Part shown: positions 17,052-25,740 of the stretch, piece after piece
How positions within the stretch are numbered: the stretch's first letter is position 1
Layout: the number at the start of each line of letters is the position of its first letter
Source: Chryseobacterium sp. KLBC 52
GTDB taxonomy: Bacteria; Bacteroidota; Bacteroidia; Flavobacteriales; Weeksellaceae
NCBI RefSeq assembly: GCF_003347605.1
Contig: NZ_QDFZ01000002.1
Coordinates: 62,001 to 126,000, forward strand
Length of the DNA: 64,000 nucleotides
Direction of reading: 5' to 3'
Notes under the pieces: generated by a model
The model's database searches: none
What the model saw: the letters and a program-made list of their open reading frames with translations, nothing else
Told to the model about the DNA's origin: nothing
Program-made: the position numbers and the translations under genes

Positions 17052-19337
17052 ATGAAAAGACAACTACTTTCTTTAGGTCTTCTACTGATCGCTGTTTCAG
17101 CGAGTTCACAGATGAAAAATGCGGAAGCAGACACCATCAGAACTCAGACTATTGAGGATATTAATCTTCACAAAACAGGAAATCCTAACCAGGCAAGACC
17201 ATTATCGACAAAATCAAATCTGACGATAATGGAAAACCCTCAGCCTATTGCTATTGTTACTCATGAAATCATTGAGCAGCAGCAGGCAAAACAGCTGAGT
17301 GATGTTCTTCAGAATGTAAACGGGCTGTATATCACTTCATCCCGAGGAAATTCTCAGGATAGTTTTGGTGGGCGTGGTTTCATTTTAGGAAATGATAACA
17401 TTTTTAAGAATGGTTCAAGAATAAACAGCGGTGTTTTCCCTGAAGTAAGTGGTCTGGAAAGAGTAGAGGTTTTAAAGGGGGCAAATGCGATGCTTTTTGG
17501 AAATACTGCAGCTGGTGGTGTTATCAATATGATTACAAAAAAACCTAAATTCAACTTTGGGGGAAGCGTAGGACTCAATGGCGGAAGCTGGAATTCCTAT
17601 AAACCAACAGTTGATATTTACGGACCTTTATCCAAGAATATTGCTTTCAGAATCAATGGAGCCTACGAGCATGCAGAAAGCTTCAGAGATGTTGTAGAAT
17701 CAGAGAAGTATTATTTCAATCCTTCATTTCTATTTAATTTAAGTGATAAATCTCAGTTAATTGTGGAGGCTGATTATCTTAAAACAAATTTTACTCCGGA
17801 TTTCGGTCTTGGGTCTATTACAGAAAGAGACCAAAGCTACAGATTGAATGATGCCGTTTCCAGAAATACTTTCTACGGAACAGACTGGCAATATCAAAAT
17901 GTACAGCAAGCGTCTACGAATGTAACTTTTAACCACCAATTCAACGAAAGATGGTCTTTGAACGCGACTGCTTCGTACCAAAACTATACGAAAGATTATT
18001 TTTCTTCTGAAAGAGTACAATGGATATACGATACTAAAGATGCCTCTGTAGATCCTAACAGATTGTCATGGAAAAGACCTTTTGGAAAAACTTATAACGA
18101 ACAAAATTATACTTCAGCACAGGTAAACATCAATGGTGAATTCAATACAGGAAAAATCAACCACAAAGTTTTAATTGGTTCAGATGCTGATTACAGCCAG
18201 GCAGATGCTTATGCTTATAATGTTACAGCTCCAAAAAATCTTCTGTATTTAGATGATCCTTCAACATGGGGAAGTATCGATATGCCCAATTCTACTCTTA
18301 GTACAAGAAACAGAATCAATACCAGAAGAATCGGGATCTATGCACAGGATTTTATAAGTGTAACAAAGCAATTAAAAGTAATTGCAGGTTTAAGATGGTC
18401 TTATATAGAAAATATGCCTACGCTGACAACCCGCTTCACCTTAAATGATAAAATTGAGGTAGCTAATTCATCGACTTCTGACAATGCATTTTCCCCAAAA
18501 GTTGGTTTGGTGTATGCTCCAAATGAAAACCTTTCTGTATTTGCAACTTATACTAATTCGTTTGCTTCCAATGCAGGATATACTTCAGATCAATTTGGTA
18601 CGGTAAATACCAACCAATCTGCTTCAGATGTTCAAGCTCAGTTAAATGCTCTATCAAAACAAAGCATAAAGCCATCAACGGTTGATCAATATGAAATTGG
18701 TATTAAAAAGAATTTCTGGAATAATGCTTTAGCTGTTAACTTAACGGCGTACCAGATTATGTACAATAATTATTATCAAACCTACTGGTTTGCTTCTGCT
18801 CCGAACGGAGTACCGGTGAATTCCACTGATACCAATCTTAAAGAATTTGCAGGGAATATGAGAAGCCGAGGTCTGGAATTAGACATTACAGGAAATCCAA
18901 CAGAAAACCTGTCTATAATCGGAGGTTTTTCTTATAATAATTCCGTTTATATTGATACACCTGAAAAAGGATATGTTGAAAATCAAAGACTGGTAAGAAC
19001 ACCAGCTACAACAGCCAATGCTTCTGTTTTCTATAAATTTACAAACTATGTAAAAGGTCTAAAAATCGGAGCCGGAGTATACTACATCGGAGACAGAATC
19101 GCGGGATGGAATGATTCAAAATCTACGAACGCAAGCAGAAACAATGTAAGCAGAATGTTTGATCTGAAAGACTATACAACAGTTTCTCTTTCAGTAGGCT
19201 ACGAATGGAAAAAATTCTCTATCCAGGGGAAAGTGGGCAACCTGTTTGATGTTGTAAACTACAATGTTCACGAGAATTATTCAGTGAATCCTATTACGCC
19301 TAGAAACTACTATTTCACATTGACATACAGACTATAG
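17052..19337 (+). CDS. TonB-dependent siderophore receptor
   Basis: 761-aa outer-membrane receptor that imports ferric siderophores using TonB energy. A signal peptide (to ASSQ, about residue 20) is followed by the plug domain (about 55-165), with VTHEIIEQQQAKQLSDVL, QDSFGGRGF, VEVLKGANAMLFGNTAAGGVINMI, all FhuA/FepA-type plug motifs. The 22-strand barrel follows; FSPKVGLVYAPNENLSVFATY and the IKKNFWNNAL segment are typical, and the end NPITPRNYYFTLTYRL is the usual barrel terminus. The siderophore is unknown. A PepSY-type membrane protein gene follows after a hairpin, which fits reductive release of iron. A palindrome upstream may be an iron-responsive operator. Confidence 0.93.
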   Translation: MKRQLLSLGLLLIAVSASSQMKNAEADTIRTQTIEDINLHKTGNPNQARPLSTKSNLTIMENPQPIAIVTHEIIEQQQAKQLSDVLQNVNGLYITSSRGNSQDSFGGRGFILGNDNIFKNGSRINSGVFPEVSGLERVEVLKGANAMLFGNTAAGGVINMITKKPKFNFGGSVGLNGGSWNSYKPTVDIYGPLSKNIAFRINGAYEHAESFRDVVESEKYYFNPSFLFNLSDKSQLIVEADYLKTNFTPDFGLGSITERDQSYRLNDAVSRNTFYGTDWQYQNVQQASTNVTFNHQFNERWSLNATASYQNYTKDYFSSERVQWIYDTKDASVDPNRLSWKRPFGKTYNEQNYTSAQVNINGEFNTGKINHKVLIGSDADYSQADAYAYNVTAPKNLLYLDDPSTWGSIDMPNSTLSTRNRINTRRIGIYAQDFISVTKQLKVIAGLRWSYIENMPTLTTRFTLNDKIEVANSSTSDNAFSPKVGLVYAPNENLSVFATYTNSFASNAGYTSDQFGTVNTNQSASDVQAQLNALSKQSIKPSTVDQYEIGIKKNFWNNALAVNLTAYQIMYNNYYQTYWFASAPNGVPVNSTDTNLKEFAGNMRSRGLELDITGNPTENLSIIGGFSYNNSVYIDTPEKGYVENQRLVRTPATTANASVFYKFTNYVKGLKIGAGVYYIGDRIAGWNDSKSTNASRNNVSRMFDLKDYTTVSLSVGYEWKKFSIQGKVGNLFDVVNYNVHENYSVNPITPRNYYFTLTYRL

Positions 19338-19364
19338 AATTCTTTATATAATAATTCTTTCATT

Positions 19365-19400
19365 AAAAGTGGAGATTGCATTTTTGCAGTTTCCACTTTT
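19365..19400 (+). terminator. Terminator or attenuator between receptor and PepSY gene
   Basis: Stem AAAAGTGGA / TCCACTTTT (19365-19373 and 19392-19400) with an inner TGCA/TGCA pairing, followed by AAAATTTTT. It would stop most receptor transcripts, letting only a part continue into the next gene. Confidence 0.65.
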
Positions 19401-19430
19401 AAAATTTTTAACAAAAACAAACAAAAAGAT

Positions 19431-19946
19431 ATGGATAAGATTAAAGACACAAGAAGTTTTATGAGAATTACACACCGTTATCTGGGCTATTTCCTTGCCG
19501 GAATTATGGCTGTATATTCGTTAAGTGGAATTCTTTTGGTGTACAGAGACACAGATTTTCTGAAAAGCGAAAAGAAATATGAAAAAAATATCGCTGCCAA
19601 TCTTTCAGAGAAAGAACTGAAAAAAGAACTGAAGATGAAAGGCCTGGAAGTAGAAAAAACAGAAGGAAGTGTTCTTTATTTTAAACAGGGAACTTATGAC
19701 AGTGCTACCGGAAAAGCCAAGTACACTAAAAAAGAACTCCCTTTTGTATTGGATAAAATGGTTTCTCTTCACAAATCACAATCTAAAGATGCTATATCTC
19801 CTCTGAGCGTATTCTTCGGAGTTTCCCTGTTCTTTTTCGTTATATCAAGTTTCTGGATGTTTAATCCTAAGACAAAAGCATTCAAACGTGGAATCAAGTT
19901 TACGATTGCCGGATTGATCATTTCCATCATTCTTTTATTTATTTAA
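19431..19946 (+). CDS. PepSY-type inner-membrane protein
   Basis: 171-aa protein with a membrane segment at about 18-37 (YLGYFLAGIMAVYSLSGILL) preceded by MRITHRYLG, a soluble loop of about 80 residues, and two further membrane segments near the C-terminus (SPLSVFFGVSLFFFVISSFW and FTIAGLIISIILLFI). The R-x-x-H-R-Y-L-G start and loop resemble short PepSY-associated membrane proteins found beside siderophore receptors, thought to help iron reduction in the periplasm. It is much shorter than the full PepSY_TM family (about 350-500 aa). The role in iron release is inferred from position. Confidence 0.75.
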   Translation: MDKIKDTRSFMRITHRYLGYFLAGIMAVYSLSGILLVYRDTDFLKSEKKYEKNIAANLSEKELKKELKMKGLEVEKTEGSVLYFKQGTYDSATGKAKYTKKELPFVLDKMVSLHKSQSKDAISPLSVFFGVSLFFFVISSFWMFNPKTKAFKRGIKFTIAGLIISIILLFI

Positions 19947-20213
19947 TATAATACAAGGGCAATTTGAAAAAAAACAGCAATTTGGAACATTAATAATATA
20001 ACATCTGTTTTTATCATTTTCATTTCAAAACGCTTGTTTCATTTTATTTATCATTACGATATCCGCAGTTAATATGTTAAAAAAGTAAATTATATCTTCC
20101 TGACAATCTTAACGTTTATTTAGAAAAATTACGTAAAATTAAGAGTCTGGCACATTTATTGTTTTTTCTATAATTCGTGAATAATAAACATTTAATTATT
20201 AAAATAATAAATT

Positions 20214-20804
20214 ATGAAAAAACTTATTTTAACAGGAATATTAGCCGTAGCAGGCTTAACAGCAACTGCCAACGCTCAGATTCAGAAAGGTAATTGGATG
20301 GTAGGTGGTAACCTTGTAGGGGCAAATTTTGGTTTAAATGAAGGAGCAGGATACAACTTTGCAATTCAGCCTAAAGGAGCCTATTTCATTGAAGATAATA
20401 TCGCAGTTGGGGGATATGTAGATTTAGGTTTCAAAGGAGCCAAAGATGCACCCACTACTTTTACATATAATGTAGGAGCATTAGGACGTTACTATCTTAA
20501 TCCGGGAGAGCAGGGAGTAAACAACTTACTACACCACGGAAGATGGTTCTTCGAAGGTAACGTAGGGGTTGGAGGAATGTCAATCTCTAAAGGAGGTTCT
20601 TCTTCTAACGGTCTTAACTTCGGATTCGGACCTGGTTATTCTTACTTCATCACTCCAAACATCGGATTGGAAGGTTTAGTGAAATATGATGCAAACGCTG
20701 GGTTCGGAAGCGGTGGATACACTAACAAAATTACTTTTGGTTTAGGTTTCCAGATTTATCTTCCAACGTCTAAAGCAAAACAAATCATCAACGACGTTAA
20801 GTAA
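20214..20804 (+). CDS. Small outer-membrane beta-barrel protein
   Basis: 196-aa protein with a clear signal peptide (MKKLILTGILAVAGLTATANA, then Q) and a Gly-rich alternating pattern (GNWMVGGNLVGANFGLN, YFIEDNIAVGGYVDLGF, ITFGLGFQIYL) typical of 8-strand barrels related to OmpA/OmpW-like proteins. A short polar tail follows the last strand. Function unknown. The gene is isolated, has a 267-bp upstream region with no other gene, and ends in a very strong terminator, which suggests high expression. Confidence 0.85.
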   Translation: MKKLILTGILAVAGLTATANAQIQKGNWMVGGNLVGANFGLNEGAGYNFAIQPKGAYFIEDNIAVGGYVDLGFKGAKDAPTTFTYNVGALGRYYLNPGEQGVNNLLHHGRWFFEGNVGVGGMSISKGGSSSNGLNFGFGPGYSYFITPNIGLEGLVKYDANAGFGSGGYTNKITFGLGFQIYLPTSKAKQIINDVK

Positions 20805-20828
20805 TCACTGAAATACTTATAAAAAATG

Positions 20829-20863
20829 AAAGCGCCCCGAAATTTATTTTCGGGGCGCTTTTC
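20829..20863. terminator. Strong bidirectional terminator
   Basis: A perfect 14-bp stem AAAGCGCCCCGAAA / TTTCGGGGCGCTTT with a 5-nt loop lies between the convergent barrel and peroxiredoxin genes. Confidence 0.9.
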
Positions 20864-20900
20864 GTACAAATTAAAACTAAACTATAAAAAATCAAATAAA

Positions 20901-21536
20901 TCATGTATTGGGTTGAGGCGTGTACCTTAAATATGGTTTTATTTCCGTCACCCCTTTTGGGAATATCTTTCGTGCATCTTCTGTAGAAATGGTTGGAGGT
21001 ACAATAACATCTTCTCCGGTTTCCCAGTTTACAGGAGTCGCTACACGATAATTATCCACCAGCTGTAAAGAATCCAGCACTCTAAGGATCTCTTTAAAAT
21101 TCCTTCCCGTAGAGGCCGGATAGGTAATAATCAGTCTTACTTTTTTGGAAGGATCAATAATCAGAAGAGAACGCACTGTAGCTGTAGCTGAAGCATTGGG
21201 ATGAATAAAATCATACAGCTCAGAAACTTTTCTGTCTTTATCAGCAATAATGGGAAACTTCACAGTGGTATTCTGAGTTTCATTAATATCTTTCACCCAG
21301 TTTTGATGATCTTCTACTCCATCTACACTCAGAGCAATCACCTTTGTATCTCTGGCCTCAAACTCAGACTGCAGTTTTGCAGTATACCCCAGTTCTGTAG
21401 TGCATACCGGCGTATAATCTGCAGGATGAGAAAATAAAATTCCCCAGGAATCTCCCAGATAATTATAAAAATTGATGTCACCTACCGATGACTCTGCCTG
21501 AAAGTTGGGTGCTGTATCTCCTAGTTTGATTGACAT
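20901..21536 (-). CDS. 1-Cys (Prx6-type) peroxiredoxin
   Basis: Cytoplasmic thiol peroxidase that reduces hydrogen peroxide and organic hydroperoxides. The peroxidatic Cys45 is in PADYTPVCTTELG with the supporting Thr42. The protein is 211 aa, with the long C-terminal Prx6 extension (PVNWETGEDVIVPPTISTED) and the TYPASTGRNF motif that carries the conserved Arg. No resolving Cys is present, as expected for the 1-Cys group. The promoter overlaps an inverted repeat, suggesting regulation, plausibly by a peroxide sensor. It is divergent from mscS. Confidence 0.94.
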   Translation of the reverse strand: MSIKLGDTAPNFQAESSVGDINFYNYLGDSWGILFSHPADYTPVCTTELGYTAKLQSEFEARDTKVIALSVDGVEDHQNWVKDINETQNTTVKFPIIADKDRKVSELYDFIHPNASATATVRSLLIIDPSKKVRLIITYPASTGRNFKEILRVLDSLQLVDNYRVATPVNWETGEDVIVPPTISTEDARKIFPKGVTEIKPYLRYTPQPNT

Positions 21537-21552
21537 AATGTTCCTTCTTTAT

Positions 21553-21588
21553 AGTCTACAAATTTAGTAGACTTTTTGGAACTGGCAA
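21553..21588 (-). promoter_or_regulatory. Peroxiredoxin promoter overlapped by an operator-like inverted repeat
   Basis: On the minus strand TTG (21586-21588), 19 nt, TAAATTTG (21566-21559) matches the Bacteroidota promoter exactly. The arms AGTCTAC (21553-21559) and GTAGACT (21567-21573) form a perfect 7-bp inverted repeat whose spacer is the -7 box, so a bound protein would block or position RNA polymerase. Confidence 0.7.
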
Positions 21589-21630
21589 ATTTTTTGATGA
21601 AAATTTATATATTTAACTAAAATTTTATCC

Positions 21631-22518
21631 ATGGAGAAAACCGGATTAAGGTATCTAGATGTTGTTTATAAGGTATTGGAAAGTTGGTATGTAACCTTTG
21701 CCGCGCTCACCCCAAAGCTGATTGTCGGGATTTTAGTATTTACATTCTTCCTTATTAGCAGTAAATATTTAAGCAAAGGGGCGGTAAAGTTATTTCACAA
21801 ATTTTTCCCGAAAAGTCAAAAAGAGAGTTCATTAGTCACTTTAATCAGTATATTCAGGTTCCTGATTATGCTGATGGGAACCTTTATTGCACTTGAAATA
21901 ATGGGTTTCAGTGGTTTTCTCTGGAAGTTTATCGGAAGTTTAGGAGTTGCAGGGGTTATTGCAGGGGTAGCTCTAAAAGATCTTGTTTCAAGTATTTTCT
22001 CAGGAATGCTGATTGGAATTGATAAAGCCTACAAAGTAGGAGATTATATTACCATCGGAACCCATTCAGGAACGGTACAGGAAATTGGTTTTTTAACGAC
22101 AAAACTTCTTACTGATGATGGCAAGAAGGCATATATTCCGAATCAGGTTGTTTTCAATGCACCTTTCTACAATATTACGGCTTCCCCACAGCGCAGAATT
22201 ATTTTAAATTTTGAAATTCCGGCTGATGAAGATATTACCAAAGCACAAAAGGGAATTCTTGATGTGATTAAAAATCTTGATAATGTGGATAAGTTAGACA
22301 CTGTAGAGGTAATCTTCACAGACCTTAAACAGGGAGCTTTTAATCTCCAGGTGAAGTTCTGGATAAAGGTTGGGGCTAATCTTGCACAGGTAAGAAGTAA
22401 AGCCTATTTAGGGATTAAAGAACGCTTTGATACGGATAAAGTTCAGTTGGTAACGCCTACAAGTATCAGTATTACGAGTGGAGAGACTAACTTGCCGGAA
22501 AGCCATCAGGATAAGTAA
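21631..22518 (+). CDS. Small-conductance mechanosensitive channel (MscS family)
   Basis: 295-aa inner-membrane channel that opens on membrane tension and protects against hypo-osmotic shock. Three membrane segments are seen (about 24-42, 68-88, 97-125). The pore helix TM3 region is GSLGVAGVIAGVALKDLVSS, with the Gly/Ala packing of MscS, followed by FSGMLIGIDKAYKVGDYITI at the start of the beta domain. The C-terminal alpha/beta vestibule domain is present. Length is close to E. coli MscS (286). Divergent from the peroxiredoxin gene. Confidence 0.92.
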   Translation: MEKTGLRYLDVVYKVLESWYVTFAALTPKLIVGILVFTFFLISSKYLSKGAVKLFHKFFPKSQKESSLVTLISIFRFLIMLMGTFIALEIMGFSGFLWKFIGSLGVAGVIAGVALKDLVSSIFSGMLIGIDKAYKVGDYITIGTHSGTVQEIGFLTTKLLTDDGKKAYIPNQVVFNAPFYNITASPQRRIILNFEIPADEDITKAQKGILDVIKNLDNVDKLDTVEVIFTDLKQGAFNLQVKFWIKVGANLAQVRSKAYLGIKERFDTDKVQLVTPTSISITSGETNLPESHQDK

Positions 22519-22594
22519 AAAAATATAAAATATAAAGGCCATTTCAAATGTTGATGTGGTCTTTTTTATGATGATTGATTAAATAAAATATGTT

Positions 22595-22629
22595 TAAACC
22601 TAACAGGTTTTAAAAACCTGTTAGGTTTA
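22595..22629. repeat. Palindromic hairpin repeat, copy 1
   Basis: A perfect 16-bp inverted repeat TAAACCTAACAGGTTT / AAACCTGTTAGGTTTA with a 3-nt loop TAA. A second member with the same layout but one compensated base pair changed lies at 46123-46155, so this is a dispersed repeat rather than a simple terminator. Confidence 0.8.
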
Positions 22630-22701
22630 CAGTATGCTAGATTTACAGTAGTACATTTCCGATGAAGTTATTACAAAACTTTACCTTCACATGCTAACAA
22701 A

Positions 22702-22730
22702 AAAACCGCTCCAAAAGGAACGGTTTTCTT
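22702..22730. terminator. Terminator between mscS and sucC
   Basis: Stem AAAACCG-C-TCC / GGA-A-CGGTTTT with an AAAA loop and one mismatch (22702-22727). Flanking A and T runs allow use from both sides. Confidence 0.8.
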
Positions 22731-22750
22731 ATTTATCTGAAAATTTTAGA

Positions 22751-23941
22751 TTATGCTAAAACTTCTTTTACTTTGTTTGCAGCTTCTTCTAAAGTAATTG
22801 CAGAGTGTACCGGAAGACCAGACTCGTCAATTAATTTTTTAGCTTCTACAGCGTTAGTTCCCTGTAATCTTACGATCAATGGAACCGGAAGGCTACCCAT
22901 AGCTTTGTAAGCATCTACAACACCCTGAGCAACTCTGTCACATCTTACGATACCTCCGAAGATGTTGATCAAAATAGCTTTTACGTTTGGATCTCTTAAG
23001 ATGATTCCGAAAGCTGTCTGTACTCTCTGAGCATCAGCAGTACCCCCTACGTCAAGGAAGTTAGCAGGGTTACCACCTGATAATTTGATGATATCCATAG
23101 TTGCCATTGCAAGACCAGCTCCGTTTACCATACAAGCAACGTTACCGTCTAATTTTACGAAGTTAAGACCCGCTTCACCAGCTTCAACATCCATTGGATC
23201 TTCTTCTCTTGTATCTCTAAGCTCAGCTAAGTCTTTGTGACGGAACAATGAGTTGTCATCTAAAGTTACTTTAGCATCTACAGCAATAATTTTGTTATCA
23301 GAAGTTTTTAATACAGGGTTGATTTCGAAAAGAGAAGCATCAATTCCTGTGTAAGCATTGTAAAGAGATGAAATAAATTTCACAAATTCTTTGAATGCAT
23401 TTCCTTCAAGACCTAGGTTGAAAGCAATTTTTCTAGCCTGGAATCCTTGAAGACCGATAGCAGGATCAATCAATTCGTTGTGGATCAAATGAGGAGTTAC
23501 TTCAGCAACGTGCTCAATATCCATACCTCCTTCAGTAGAATATACGATCGTATTTTTTCCTTCAGCTCTATCTAAAAGAATAGAAACATAAAATTCTTTA
23601 GTTTCAGATTCTCCAGGATAATAAACATCTTCTGCAATCAAAACAGAGTTTACTTTTTTACCTTCAGCAGAAGTTTGCGGAGTTACCAACTGCATTCCGA
23701 TGATATTCTGAGCGTTCTCTTTAAGTTTATCCATGTTTGGAGAAAACTTAACACCCCCACCTTTACCACGACCACCTGCGTGAATCTGTGCTTTTACAAC
23801 CCAAGCCTGTGCTCCGGTTTCAGCAGTCAATTTTTCAGCAGCTGCTACAGCTTCATCTACGTTGTTTGCAACGAAACCACGTTGGATAGCTACTCCATAC
23901 TTTGATAAAATCTCTTTTGATTGATACTCGTGAAGATTCAT
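22751..23941 (-). CDS. sucC: Succinyl-CoA ligase (ADP-forming) beta subunit
   Basis: TCA-cycle enzyme subunit that binds nucleotide and, with SucD, converts succinyl-CoA, ADP and phosphate to succinate, ATP and CoA. The 396-aa length is standard. It starts MNLHEYQSKEILSKYGV, has the ATP-grasp region with HAGGRGKGGGVKF, the metal-binding FEINPVL, and the C-terminal LINIFGGIVRCD phosphate-helix region. The gene stands alone here; sucD is not adjacent, a common flavobacterial arrangement. Confidence 0.96.
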   Translation of the reverse strand: MNLHEYQSKEILSKYGVAIQRGFVANNVDEAVAAAEKLTAETGAQAWVVKAQIHAGGRGKGGGVKFSPNMDKLKENAQNIIGMQLVTPQTSAEGKKVNSVLIAEDVYYPGESETKEFYVSILLDRAEGKNTIVYSTEGGMDIEHVAEVTPHLIHNELIDPAIGLQGFQARKIAFNLGLEGNAFKEFVKFISSLYNAYTGIDASLFEINPVLKTSDNKIIAVDAKVTLDDNSLFRHKDLAELRDTREEDPMDVEAGEAGLNFVKLDGNVACMVNGAGLAMATMDIIKLSGGNPANFLDVGGTADAQRVQTAFGIILRDPNVKAILINIFGGIVRCDRVAQGVVDAYKAMGSLPVPLIVRLQGTNAVEAKKLIDESGLPVHSAITLEEAANKVKEVLA

Positions 23942-23979
23942 ATTATTTTTATTATTTTATTTTAATATTTAAAGGTTGA

Positions 23980-24009
23980 CAAATTTACTAAAAAGACACG
24001 GAAGTTCAA
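23980..24009 (-). promoter_or_regulatory. sucC promoter
   Basis: On the minus strand TTG (24009-24007), 19 nt, TAAATTTG (23987-23980) matches the Bacteroidota primary sigma consensus exactly. The leader would be about 30 nt. Confidence 0.7.
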
Positions 24010-24072
24010 GTTTATTGACTTAAAAATTAAAGTCTGATGGACTTGATTTTTAACATATCTATCTATTTTCCC

Positions 24073-25350
24073 CTATTCTTCCGCTAATTTCTCAGACTGA
24101 GATCCGATAAACGGAATTTTCGGAGCAAGGAAATATCCCGTAAGACTCGCAAATAATATTGGTACAAAATACGTAAATCCGGTAAGCGTCCCCAAAATAA
24201 TCGTTGTACTCATCGGAGTTCTTGTCACGCAGGCATTGATGGCTGCCATACAGCTTACAATGGCCAGCGTGGTATCAACCGTTGGAAACAAATTGTGAAT
24301 AATTAATCCCAACGTTGTTCCGACAAAAAACAAAGGAATGATAAATCCTCCTCTCCATCCTGAAGTTACTGTAATGGCAATCGCAAGTATTTTAAAAACC
24401 AGAATCAGAATTAAAAAATTCAGTCCGAAATTACCTCCGATCAACTGATTGATCTCGTTGTGCCCGAAGTATCTTGTAATTGGGAAATTGTAGGCGATAA
24501 CTCCTAAAATAATCCCACCTGCTAAGGTTTTAATATAAATCGGCAATCTTCTGTACTCAAAAATCTTTTTAAAAAATTTGACTACAAAAATGAAAATCCA
24601 GCCAAATAAAGTTCCTACAATTCCAAATGCCGTCGCATAAGCAAAATCATAGACTCCTGTATAATGGTAAGCTTTCAAATCCCATGTTGCCCCAATTCCT
24701 AAATGGATAATCAAAGCAAACATCAGGTAACTGAAACAACTTGCTACCAATGCAGGAATAATGGCTTTATAATATTCTACCGCATGTTTATGATGTAAAA
24801 TTTCCAAAGAAAAAAGACTTCCTCCAAGCGGAGCCCCGAATAATGCTGTAAAACCGGAAGCCATACCCGCAATGCTCAGAGACCTCAGCTCTTCCCCTTT
24901 CAGTCTGAAAATCTTCCCAAGCCAGGTTCCTGTAGATCCGGTGACCTGTACCAATGGTGCTTCAGGACCTAAACTTCCTCCCGATGCTACACAGAAAAGA
25001 GAAGAAAGAATCATCGAAGGATTATTCTTTGGTTCCAGTTTCCCTTTATTGAATCTGATATTATTAACGATCAGGTGAATTTCTCCCGGATCACCAATAA
25101 AATGAATTACCAGTCCTGCCAGCAAACCACAGATCGCCATCGTGGGAATCACCTGCCAGCCCTGAAATTCTGCTAAAAATTCTGTAAAATACTCCAGCAC
25201 AATCCAATATCCTCCGGCAATACTACCGCCCACCAGACCTGTAACCGCCCAAATAAAAAAAGTACGGCTGAACACAAACGGATTAAATCTGATAGGTTGA
25301 TCCAAGAGATTGAATGTTCGTATTAACCGTCTTCTTCTGTTAATTTTCAT
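24073..25350 (-). CDS. ClC-family chloride channel/transporter
   Basis: 425-aa inner-membrane protein with about ten hydrophobic segments. The selectivity-filter motif GSLGPEAPLVQ (family GxEGP, here with Leu in place of Glu/Arg before Gly) is near residue 129, and GFTALFGAPLGGSLFSLEIL carries the conserved helix with the GxFxP-like turn. GWRGGFIIPLFFVG is the second filter motif. The usual gating glutamate position appears to be Leu in GSLGP, which would favour channel rather than proton-coupled behaviour; this needs alignment. Last gene of a five-gene operon; its start is 2 nt after DUF423. Confidence 0.88.
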   Translation of the reverse strand: MKINRRRRLIRTFNLLDQPIRFNPFVFSRTFFIWAVTGLVGGSIAGGYWIVLEYFTEFLAEFQGWQVIPTMAICGLLAGLVIHFIGDPGEIHLIVNNIRFNKGKLEPKNNPSMILSSLFCVASGGSLGPEAPLVQVTGSTGTWLGKIFRLKGEELRSLSIAGMASGFTALFGAPLGGSLFSLEILHHKHAVEYYKAIIPALVASCFSYLMFALIIHLGIGATWDLKAYHYTGVYDFAYATAFGIVGTLFGWIFIFVVKFFKKIFEYRRLPIYIKTLAGGIILGVIAYNFPITRYFGHNEINQLIGGNFGLNFLILILVFKILAIAITVTSGWRGGFIIPLFFVGTTLGLIIHNLFPTVDTTLAIVSCMAAINACVTRTPMSTTIILGTLTGFTYFVPILFASLTGYFLAPKIPFIGSQSEKLAEE

Positions 25351-25352
25351 TC

Positions 25353-25739
25353 TTATATTCTGTTTTTAGCAAAATATAAGATCAGCATTCCCCAGCTTAA
25401 GATCATCATCAGACCTCCAAGCGGAGTGATGGGGCCTAAGAATTTAAGATTCATTCCCCAATAATCCTGCATGCTCAGAAAATAGATACTTACTGAGAAT
25501 AAAAGAGTTCCTGCAATCATTAAAATGGAAGTCCATTTTTCAGCAGAGGTTTCGAATTTTAAGATATACCCGATGATCAGCAGGAAAAAAGCTGCATACA
25601 TCTGGTATCTTACGCCTGTTTCAAAACTTTCCAGTCTTTCCACAGCTAATATTTTCTTTAAAGCGTGTGCTCCGAATGCACCCAGGATGACAGAAACCAT
25701 TCCGTAAACTGCTCCAAAAACTAAAGTAATTGTTTTCAT
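25353..25739 (-). CDS. DUF423 (YgdD-type) small membrane protein
   Basis: 128-aa protein with four membrane segments and the family N-terminal FGAVYGMVSVILGAFGAHAL followed by the soluble turn SFETGVRYQMYAAFFLLIIG. The YgdD/TMEM256 family is widespread with no settled function. It begins one base after the stop of the DUF3298-like gene and is followed directly by the ClC gene, so it is translated as part of the operon. Confidence 0.9.
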   Translation of the reverse strand: MKTITLVFGAVYGMVSVILGAFGAHALKKILAVERLESFETGVRYQMYAAFFLLIIGYILKFETSAEKWTSILMIAGTLLFSVSIYFLSMQDYWGMNLKFLGPITPLGGLMMILSWGMLILYFAKNRI

Positions 25740-25740
25740 T

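Noticed and set aside
22276..22300. A fourth TGTGGATAA (DnaA-box 9-mer) near 22283
   Set aside because: It encodes part of the MscS protein (NVDKLD) and lacks neighbouring boxes.
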